This document shows, one piece after another, positions 1-6,152 of a stretch of DNA of 6,954 bases. The DNA is taken from assembly GCA_937916005.1 (NCBI GenBank), contig CALGIA010000487.1, positions 1 through 6,954 on the forward strand, in the 5' to 3' direction. The notes under the pieces are model-generated. The model did not search any database. It was given only the letters and a program-made list of their open reading frames with translations, and had not been told where the DNA came from. The translations under genes and the position numbers were made by a program. This stretch comes from an uncultured Rhodospirillaceae bacterium (lineage in GTDB: Bacteria; Pseudomonadota; Alphaproteobacteria; MPNO01). Position 1 is the first letter of the stretch. Each line of letters starts with the position of its first letter.

Positions 1-1393
1 CAATCCGGTCGATGCGGTATGGACCGATCAACCGGCGCGCCCCCTGACGCCCGCACGCGCCCATGCGCCATGCCATGCAGGCGTGGGCTCAAAAGAAAAA
101 CGCGATGCGGTGGCCGCGGAGCTGGCGAAATCCGACGCCGACGCCGTGGTGCTGACCGCGCCGGATTCCATTTGCTGGCTTTTGAACATTCGGGGCGGAG
201 ACGTTCCCAACACACCCCTGACCCTGTGTTTCGCGCTTCTGGACAAGGATGGCGGCGTCGATCTTTTCATCGACCGGCGCAAACTCACCGCCGGGGCCGT
301 GGACTCCCTTGACAGTGATATCCACGCCAGAGAGCCGGACCAGCTGGGGCCGACGCTGGATGAACATGGCAAGGCCGGGCATAAGATCCTGCTCGATCCG
401 AAATCCGCGTCTTCCTGGATATTTGATCGGCTGAAGGCGTCGGGCGCCAAAATCATCAAGGGGACCGACCCCTGCACATTACCAAAATCCTGCAAAAACG
501 AGATAGAGCTGGCCGGAACGCGCAGCGCTCATATCCGCGACGGGGCCGCGCTGTGCCGTTTCCTCGCATGGCTTTCCCGGGAAGCGCCGTCCGGCGGCAT
601 TGACGAAATTTCGGCCGCCGAAATGCTGTATGATTTTCGGTCCCATAATGATCTGTTCCAGGGCGTCAGCTTCGACACGATTTCCGGCGCGGGGCCCAAC
701 GGCGCCATCGTGCATTACCATGCCGAACCCGCATCCAGCCGCAAGCTGGAACCGGGGATGGTCTATCTGGTCGATTCCGGCGGTCAGTATCTCGACGGCA
801 CAACGGATGTGACCCGCACGGTGTTTATCCCCGGTCCGGGCTCCGCTCCTGGTCTCGCCCCGCCGTCCGACGCCCGCGACCGTTTCACCCGCGTGCTCCA
901 GGGCCATATCGCCCTGGCCCAATCCCGTTTTCCGGCGGGTACGTCGGGTGGCCAACTGGACACCCTGGCGCGCGCGCCTCTGTGGCGGATCGGATGTGAT
1001 TACGACCACGGCACCGGCCACGGGGTGGGAAGTTTTCTGGGCGTCCACGAAGGGCCGGCGCGGATCGGCAAGCAGGGATCCACCGTTGCGCTTCGCCCGG
1101 GCATGATCATGTCGAACGAGCCGGGCTATTACAAAACCGGCGAATATGGCATCCGGATCGAAAATCTTGTGATCGTCATACCGTCGGAAAACCCGTCGGA
1201 CGGGCGGGATATGCTGGCGTTTGAGACCATTACGCTGGCCCCGATCGATCATGCGCTGATTGATGTGTCCCTGATGACACCCAACGAAATTGCCTGGCTC
1301 GATGCCTATCATGACCGGGTGCGGGAAACGATTACGCCGCTGGTGGACCCGGAAACAGCGCAGTGGCTTGCGGCGGCGACTGCGGCGCTCTAA
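1..1393 (+). CDS. Xaa-Pro aminopeptidase (aminopeptidase P, M24B family), 5'-truncated by window edge
   Basis: Metallopeptidase that removes an N-terminal residue preceding proline; probably cytosolic, acting in peptide turnover. The reading frame is open from base 2, so the apparent internal start at 83 is not the true one: 463 residues are visible and about 140 (most of the first creatinase-like domain) should lie upstream, since the long form of the family is about 600 aa. Visible residues up to about 150 form creatinase-like domain II, about 165-390 the pita-bread catalytic fold, and about 400-463 the C-terminal M24 extension. All five metal ligands are present: Asp258 (VDSGG), Asp269 (GTTDVTRT), His340 (HGTGHGVGS), Glu373 (SNEPGYY) and Glu387 (IRIEN). 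Catalytic histidines lie in VHYHAEP (His238), at His336 and in GVHEGP. Spacing matches human XPNPEP1 except for about eight extra residues after TRTV. It converges on ligA with zero spacing. Family is certain; the exact substrate is inferred. Confidence 0.95.
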   Translation, partial: NPVDAVWTDQPARPLTPARAHAPCHAGVGSKEKRDAVAAELAKSDADAVVLTAPDSICWLLNIRGGDVPNTPLTLCFALLDKDGGVDLFIDRRKLTAGAVDSLDSDIHAREPDQLGPTLDEHGKAGHKILLDPKSASSWIFDRLKASGAKIIKGTDPCTLPKSCKNEIELAGTRSAHIRDGAALCRFLAWLSREAPSGGIDEISAAEMLYDFRSHNDLFQGVSFDTISGAGPNGAIVHYHAEPASSRKLEPGMVYLVDSGGQYLDGTTDVTRTVFIPGPGSAPGLAPPSDARDRFTRVLQGHIALAQSRFPAGTSGGQLDTLARAPLWRIGCDYDHGTGHGVGSFLGVHEGPARIGKQGSTVALRPGMIMSNEPGYYKTGEYGIRIENLVIVIPSENPSDGRDMLAFETITLAPIDHALIDVSLMTPNEIAWLDAYHDRVRETITPLVDPETAQWLAAATAAL

Positions 1394-3493
1394 TCAGGCC
1401 CCAACCAGATCCCGCCATTGATCCTCGGTCAAAATGGCAACGCCCAGATCCTGAGCCTTCCTGGCCTTGGATCCGGCATCGGCGCCGATGATCACGTAAT
1501 CGGTTTTTTTCGACACGGACCCGGCGACTTTTGCGCCGAGGGATTCGGCCCGCGCCTTGGCCTCGGCCCGGGTCATGGTCAACAGGCTTCCGGTGAACAC
1601 GACGGTTTTGCCCGACACGGGGGACTCGGCGGCAGGCGCTTCCAGTGCTTCAATATTAAGAACATTCCCGAGATCGGTGAGCAAATCGACATTATGCGCC
1701 TCGGCAAAAAAATCGAGGATATCAGAGGCCACCACGGGTCCGATCCCATCGATGGCGGTGAGTTCGTCATAATCGTCACCTTCGCGGGGCTGGGCCCGGT
1801 CCATGGCGGCGCGCCAGTTGGGCAAATCGCCATAATGCCGCGCCAATAGTTTTGCGGTTGTCTGACCGACCTGACGAATGCCAAGGCCGAAGATCATGCG
1901 GTCGAAAGCAATGTTCCGGCGGTCCCGGATCGCCTGGAACAGATTTTCCGTCGATCTGGCCCCCCAGCCTTCGCGCTTGGACAAGGCGATGTCACCGTTT
2001 CGTTCCATTTTCTCCAGCCGGAAAATATCGCCGGGGGTTTTGATCACGCCTTCCTGCCACAGGGTTTCAATATGTTTTGCGCCCAGTCCCTCGATATCGA
2101 ATGCATTTCGGGACACGAAATGCCTGAGCCGCTCGACCGCCTGGGCAGGGCAGATCAATCCCCCCGTGCATCGTGTCACCACCTCACCGTCTTCACGGGC
2201 GGCCAGGCTGCCGCAATCGGGGCATTTATCGGGAAACACAAATTCTTTCGTCCCGTCGGGCCGGGCGTCCATCACCACCTCGACAATCTGGGGAATGACG
2301 TCACCGGCCCGTTGAATGATCACCGTATCGCCTTCCCGGACCCCGAGACGCGCAATCTCATCCCTGTTATGGAGCGAGGCGCGGCTGACCACGACGCCGC
2401 CAACCGTCACCGGTTCAAGATTGGCGACCGGCGTCAGCGCGCCCGTGCGCCCGACCTGTATGGTAATTTCGCGCAAAACCGTCCGCGCCTGTTCGGCAGC
2501 GAATTTATGGGCGATCGCCCAGCGCGGCGCACGGCTGACCATGCCGAGCCGCTGTTGCCAATCGAGCCGGTTGACCTTGTAGACCACACCGTCGATGTCA
2601 TAGGGCAAATGGGCGCGGTCATTGGCAATTTTTTCATAATAAGCCAGCACGGACTCCGCGTCGGTGAACAGCTGTGCCAGAGGGTTGACCTGGAAGCCCC
2701 AGCCGGTGAGCCGATCGAGGAAACCTTTCTGGGTATCGGCGACGGGCTCGGACAGTTCGCCCCAGGCATAGGCGAAGAATTGCAGCCTGCGCCCGGCGGT
2801 AATCCGGGAATCGAGCTGGCGCAATGATCCCGCTGCCGCATTGCGCGGGTTGGCGAACACGGCCTCCCCTTTCAACGCCCGTGCCTGATTCAGCGCGGCA
2901 AAATCCGGCTTGCCCATATAAACTTCGCCACGGACTTCAACGATCTTGGGAAAATCGTCCCTCAACGTCAGGGGGAAATCGATCACGGTGCGAAGATTCT
3001 GCGTGATATTTTCACCGGTCACCCCGTCACCGCGCGTGGCGCCGATGGTGAACTCACCGTTTTCGTAGCGCGCCGACGCTGACACCCCGTCGATTTTGGG
3101 TTCGGCCACCACGTCCACGGGTTCAGTCTCGTCCAGCCCTAAAAATCGCCGGATGCGTCCAAAAAACTCATGCACGTCCTCCGCGCTGAACGCATTACCG
3201 AGGGAGAGCATGGGGACCGAATGGGGGACCTTGTCGAAGCCTTCCGCGGGCGCCGCACCGACCCGCAGGGACGGGCTATCCGACCGCTGCAGATGAGGAA
3301 ACCGGGCTTCTATTTCCCGGTTGCGGCGAACCAGGGCGTCATAGGCCTCGTCGGAAATTTCGGGCGTATCTTTCTGATGATAAAGCCGGTCATGAAATCC
3401 GATTTCGAACGCAAGACGGGCGAGTTCCCTGGCGGCTTCCCTCTCCGAAAGGGCCTCAACTGCAGCACCGCCCGAAACAACCGCGTCGGTCAT
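1394..3493 (-). CDS. ligA: NAD-dependent DNA ligase LigA
   Basis: Seals nicks in duplex DNA using NAD+; essential for joining Okazaki fragments and finishing repair. 699 residues, slightly longer than E. coli LigA (671). Domain Ia (about 17-75) has the NMN-binding LYH...ISDEAYD motif (Tyr38, His39, Asp48, Tyr51, Asp52). The adenylation domain has the AMP-accepting Lys133 in KIDG, then TRGDG (154-157), VRGE (Glu190), DGVVYK (Lys306) and Lys330. An OB fold follows, then a four-cysteine zinc finger (Cys424, 427, 442, 448), helix-hairpin-helix repeats (about 450-600, including IDGIGP) and a C-terminal BRCT domain (about 624-699, with SKKTDY and Trp693). All core residues are intact. The ATG overlaps the recN stop as ATGA and has GGAG seven bases upstream, so translation is probably coupled to recN. 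The TGA stop abuts the stop of the convergent aminopeptidase gene. Confidence 0.98.
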   Translation of the reverse strand: MTDAVVSGGAAVEALSEREAARELARLAFEIGFHDRLYHQKDTPEISDEAYDALVRRNREIEARFPHLQRSDSPSLRVGAAPAEGFDKVPHSVPMLSLGNAFSAEDVHEFFGRIRRFLGLDETEPVDVVAEPKIDGVSASARYENGEFTIGATRGDGVTGENITQNLRTVIDFPLTLRDDFPKIVEVRGEVYMGKPDFAALNQARALKGEAVFANPRNAAAGSLRQLDSRITAGRRLQFFAYAWGELSEPVADTQKGFLDRLTGWGFQVNPLAQLFTDAESVLAYYEKIANDRAHLPYDIDGVVYKVNRLDWQQRLGMVSRAPRWAIAHKFAAEQARTVLREITIQVGRTGALTPVANLEPVTVGGVVVSRASLHNRDEIARLGVREGDTVIIQRAGDVIPQIVEVVMDARPDGTKEFVFPDKCPDCGSLAAREDGEVVTRCTGGLICPAQAVERLRHFVSRNAFDIEGLGAKHIETLWQEGVIKTPGDIFRLEKMERNGDIALSKREGWGARSTENLFQAIRDRRNIAFDRMIFGLGIRQVGQTTAKLLARHYGDLPNWRAAMDRAQPREGDDYDELTAIDGIGPVVASDILDFFAEAHNVDLLTDLGNVLNIEALEAPAAESPVSGKTVVFTGSLLTMTRAEAKARAESLGAKVAGSVSKKTDYVIIGADAGSKARKAQDLGVAILTEDQWRDLVGA
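1485..1510 (+). terminator. Candidate intrinsic terminator of the aminopeptidase transcript, inside ligA
   Basis: On the plus strand CCGAT (1485-1489) can pair with ATCGG (1499-1503), leaving a nine-base loop, followed at once by seven T (1504-1510), 92 bases past the aminopeptidase stop. The stem is short and probably weak. The T-run is also explained by coding: on the other strand it is the AAA AAA codon pair of the conserved BRCT motif SKKTDY of LigA. It is recorded because the zero-length gap between the convergent genes leaves no other place for a terminator. Confidence 0.3.
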
Positions 3494-5187
3494 TTACGGT
3501 CTCCGGCAATCAGGCTGTCGGCGGCGGCCCGGGCTTCATCGGTGATTTTTGCGCCGGCCAGCATACGGGCGATTTCCTCACGCCTTGCGTCATCAGCCAG
3601 CTTATTGACGGTGGTCCTGGTCCGGGTTTTGTTGCCCCCCTTGGCCACACGCCAATGGGCGGCGCCACGGGCAGCGACCTGCGGGGAATGGGTGACCACG
3701 AGCACCTGAACCCGATCCGCAAGCTGTTCCAGGCGTTCGCCGACCGCCGCCGCCGTTGCGCCGCCGATACCTGAATCGACTTCATCGAAGACCAGCGTGG
3801 AAACCGAATTGGTTTCGCTGAGCGCCACTTTCAGCGCCAGGGTAAACCGGGCGAGTTCGCCACCGGACGCGATACGAGCCAATGACCCGGGTTCCTGTCC
3901 CGGATTGGTCGCAACCTCGAACGTCACCCGGTCAAATCCGGCCGGACCCCAGCCTGAGTCAGGCGCGCGTTCGACGACAGTGCGAAACCGGGCTTTTTCC
4001 AGTTTCAGCGGCGGCAATTCGACGGCGACTGCCTTATCAAGCTTCACCGCCGCAGCGGCGCGTTTGCCGCTCAGAATTTCCGCGGCCTCCACATAGGCAG
4101 CGCGGGCGATTTTTTCCACCGCTTCCAAAGCTTCTATCCGAGACGTCGAATCATCCAAAGAGGCCAGGCTTTCTTCGAATTCCGCCCTTAATGCCGGCAG
4201 CCCGTCGACCCCCACCCCGTGCTTGCGCGCAACAGCCCGCAAGGTGAACAGTCTTTCTTCCGCGCGTTCCAGTTCGGCCGGGTCGGCGTCGAGCTCGATC
4301 ACCAGATTTGCAAGCTGCGCGCCGGCCTCGGCCGCTTCCGCCGCCGCCCGATTGAGCGTATTGATGACCTCATCCAGCCGGCCGCCGGCTTGGTCGACAA
4401 ACCGGGACACTTCCCGCTGGGCCACGCCGATCCGCGTCTCCACCCCGTCGGTATCGCCCTCCGCCAGGGAAGCAATGGCCTCGGACAGGGCAGCCGTCAG
4501 TTTTTCGCCATTCATCAGGAAACCACGCCGCGCCGCAAGCTCCGCTTCCTCCCCTGATTGGGGATCAAGCCCCGCCAATTCTTCCACGGCGTGCCGCAGG
4601 AATTCTTCTTCTTCACGGGCGCGGGCGAAATTTTCCCGCGCCTGGACGAGCGCCGCCTCGGCTGACCGCAAGGCCTCATAGGTCTCGGCAGTCCCGCGTT
4701 TCAGGGCGCCGAACCCGCCGAAGGCATCAAGGGCCGGTCGATGCATGGCCACATCAAGCAACCCCTGGCTGGCGAACTGGCCCTCGATCTCGACCAGGGC
4801 TTCGCCGAGCGCGCGCAATATTCCTATGCTTATTGACTGGTCATTGACGAACGCCCGGCTCCGGCCGTCAGCCGTGAGCACGCGCCGCAAAATAAGGGAT
4901 TCGCCGGGTTCGGGGATATCAAGGTCGTGGTTGCGGAGAATTTCGATTGCCGGGTGTTTTTCGCCAACACTGAATTCCGCGACCACGGACGCCTGTTGTG
5001 GTCCCTTGTCATCATCGCGGCGGACCAGGTTTTTTTCGCCCCGCGCGCCGAGCGCAAGACCGAGCGCGTCCAGCAGGATCGATTTTCCGGCGCCCGTTTC
5101 GCCGGTTAAAACGCAGAGGCCGCCGGAGAAGGATAAATCAAGCCGTTCAACGAGGACCACATCGCGAATGGAGAGCGATACGAGCAT
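3490..5187 (-). CDS. recN: DNA repair protein RecN (SMC-like ATPase)
   Basis: SMC-family ATPase for recombinational repair of double-strand breaks, working with RecA. 565 residues, near the usual 550-560. The N-terminal ATPase half has the Walker A GETGAGKS (29-36); a central coiled-coil region rich in Ala, Glu and Arg spans about 165-380. The C-terminal half has the ABC signature ASGGELARF (SGGE at 441-444), Walker B TLVFDEVDSGIGG (Asp468, Glu469) and the H-loop VVTHSPQVAA (His500). The Q-loop region reads IEGQF (134-138) where E. coli has IHGQH; the glutamine is kept. The ATG at 5187 gives the standard MLVSLSIRDV start and lies six bases after the bamD stop, with only a weak Shine-Dalgarno (CGGCGG), suggesting reinitiation after bamD. 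I see no GTTC-N7-GTTC alphaproteobacterial LexA box just upstream or before bamD, so a private SOS promoter is not evident. Confidence 0.97.
   Translation of the reverse strand: MLVSLSIRDVVLVERLDLSFSGGLCVLTGETGAGKSILLDALGLALGARGEKNLVRRDDDKGPQQASVVAEFSVGEKHPAIEILRNHDLDIPEPGESLILRRVLTADGRSRAFVNDQSISIGILRALGEALVEIEGQFASQGLLDVAMHRPALDAFGGFGALKRGTAETYEALRSAEAALVQARENFARAREEEEFLRHAVEELAGLDPQSGEEAELAARRGFLMNGEKLTAALSEAIASLAEGDTDGVETRIGVAQREVSRFVDQAGGRLDEVINTLNRAAAEAAEAGAQLANLVIELDADPAELERAEERLFTLRAVARKHGVGVDGLPALRAEFEESLASLDDSTSRIEALEAVEKIARAAYVEAAEILSGKRAAAAVKLDKAVAVELPPLKLEKARFRTVVERAPDSGWGPAGFDRVTFEVATNPGQEPGSLARIASGGELARFTLALKVALSETNSVSTLVFDEVDSGIGGATAAAVGERLEQLADRVQVLVVTHSPQVAARGAAHWRVAKGGNKTRTRTTVNKLADDARREEIARMLAGAKITDEARAAADSLIAGDRK
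3501..3504 (-). promoter_or_regulatory. Ribosome binding site of ligA inside the recN 3' end
   Basis: GGAG on the minus strand lies seven bases before the ligA ATG (3493-3491), within the last codons of recN. Together with the ATGA stop/start overlap it indicates translation coupled to, but not wholly dependent on, recN. Confidence 0.65.
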
Positions 5188-5193
5188 CCGCCG

Positions 5194-6021
5194 TCAAAAC
5201 ACCCAGTCCCACGCCCGCGTGAGAAAGCCTTTTTTGTCGGCTGACTTTTTGCGGACGTCTTCACCGGCGGCGATGGTGTAGCTGTCGATATACCATTCAC
5301 TGCCAGGGAAGTTGTGCCCCAGGACTGCGGCGGCTTTGCGCGCCTCATTCTCGATACCAAGCGCGGAATAGGATTCCACCAGACGATGCAACGCTTCGGG
5401 AACGTGGCTGGTCGTCTGATAATCATCGACGACCCGGCGGAAACGATTGATCGCAGCCAAATAATGCTCACGCATCAGGTAATAGCGCCCGACTTCCATT
5501 TCCTTTCCCGCAAGATGATCCTTGGTAAGGTCCAATTTAAGCCTGGCATCGCGTGCATAGCGGGTATTGGGGAACCGCCGGATGACTTCGGTCAATGCGG
5601 TGCGGGCGCTTTCAGTTGTCCCCTGGTCACGAACCACATCGGATATCTGTTCATAATAGGACAGCGCTTTCAGGTAATGCGCATAGGCGACGTCGCGATT
5701 ACCCGGGTGCAATTGGATAAACCGGTCGATAGCGATAACCGCCTCGTCATATTGGCCCGCTTGATAATGCGAATATCCAGCCATCAATTGCGCCTTGGTC
5801 GCCCAAACCGAATAGGGATGCTCACGTTCCACATCGTCGAATAATTTGGCCGCCCGATTATAATTTTTCGCCTCAAGCGCATTGACGGCTTCGTTATAGA
5901 TCGCCTGAACCGGCTTGCCGGCGCTGATGTCCTGCTCTTTCGTGGATCCGCATGCGCCGAGCGCCAGGGCAACCCCCAACGCCAGGCCGATCCCAGAAAT
6001 CTTACTCATCCATCTCGTCAA
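5194..6021 (-). CDS. bamD: Outer membrane assembly lipoprotein BamD (ComL/YfiO family)
   Basis: Lipid-anchored periplasmic component of the BAM complex, which folds beta-barrel proteins into the outer membrane with BamA. From the chosen TTG start the protein has 275 residues: a short basic N-region (TRWMSK), a hydrophobic stretch (ISGIGLALGVALA) and lipobox LGAC, with lipidated Cys24 followed by Gly, which fits outer-membrane sorting. The rest is TPR-like helices, with family-typical AIYNEAVNALEAKNY, LMAGYSHYQAGQYDEAV, YAHYLKALSYYEQI and RFPNTRYARDA. It ends in an aromatic WDWVF. Start choice: TTG at 6021 has AGAGGTG nine bases upstream. The in-frame ATG at 6009 (lipobox intact, poor ribosome site) is the main alternative; a longer frame from TTG at 6066 would begin almost at the predicted transcription start and give an unusually long N-region. 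recN follows after six bases. Family is certain; the start is about 55% for 6021. Confidence 0.95.
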   Translation of the reverse strand: MTRWMSKISGIGLALGVALALGACGSTKEQDISAGKPVQAIYNEAVNALEAKNYNRAAKLFDDVEREHPYSVWATKAQLMAGYSHYQAGQYDEAVIAIDRFIQLHPGNRDVAYAHYLKALSYYEQISDVVRDQGTTESARTALTEVIRRFPNTRYARDARLKLDLTKDHLAGKEMEVGRYYLMREHYLAAINRFRRVVDDYQTTSHVPEALHRLVESYSALGIENEARKAAAVLGHNFPGSEWYIDSYTIAAGEDVRKKSADKKGFLTRAWDWVF

Positions 6022-6030
6022 TTTTCGGCT

Positions 6031-6037
6031 CACCTCT
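6031..6037 (-). promoter_or_regulatory. Ribosome binding site deciding the bamD start
   Basis: AGAGGTG on the minus strand, close to the AGGAGGTG anti-16S complement, ends nine bases before the TTG at 6021-6019. It is 21 bases from the ATG at 6009 and overlaps the in-frame GTG at 6033, so it supports the TTG start best. Confidence 0.5.
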
Positions 6038-6078
6038 ACCGCGACGCGGCGATTAACACCGGCCAATCCATATGTTTG

Positions 6079-6087
6079 ATTATAGCA
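6079..6087 (-). promoter_or_regulatory. Extended -10 promoter upstream of bamD
   Basis: On the minus strand the sequence reads TGCTATAAT, a perfect extended -10 element (TG-n-TATAAT), in the only non-coding gap of more than a few bases in the window. No good -35 hexamer lies 16-18 bases upstream, which is tolerable for an extended -10. Transcription would start near 6072, giving a leader of about 50 bases before the TTG at 6021. It would drive bamD-recN-ligA. An AT-rich hexamer is rare in this GC-rich sequence, but no experimental start is available. Confidence 0.6.
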
Positions 6088-6152
6088 CTAAAGGAATGAC
6101 GCCGCGACTCATGTCGAGGGTACGCGGACGGAGGCTGTAGAGAGGAGGAGCC

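Larger units (their letters stand above)
6022..6152. other. lpxC-bamD intergenic region
   Basis: The only substantial non-coding stretch (131 bp to the preferred bamD start). It holds the extended -10 promoter and the bamD ribosome site. After the lpxC stop, AGGCT and AGCCT (minus strand) flank a 12-base loop, but the five-pair stem has no U-tract, so I do not call a terminator. No small gene or RNA is recognisable here. Confidence 0.7.

Noticed and set aside
479..1312. 277-codon open frame on the minus strand opposite the aminopeptidase gene
   Set aside because: It is antisense to a clearly conserved coding region, its product shows no recognisable domain, and high GC lengthens shadow frames.
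2072..2827. 251-codon open frame on the plus strand opposite ligA
   Set aside because: It is a shadow of the conserved ligase core, with no recognisable protein features and no convincing ribosome site.
4745..5281. 178-codon open frame on the plus strand opposite recN and the recN-bamD junction
   Set aside because: It is antisense to the RecN Walker A half, with Ser/Arg-rich composition typical of shadow frames.
6106..6110. GANTC (CcrM-type) methylation site near the -35 position of the bamD promoter
   Set aside because: GANTC sites occur repeatedly in coding parts of this window, so a single site here is expected by chance.
6097..6122. CGAC/GTCG inverted repeat between lpxC and bamD as a terminator or operator
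   Set aside because: It has only four pairs, no T-run follows, and there is no second copy; not distinguishable from chance.
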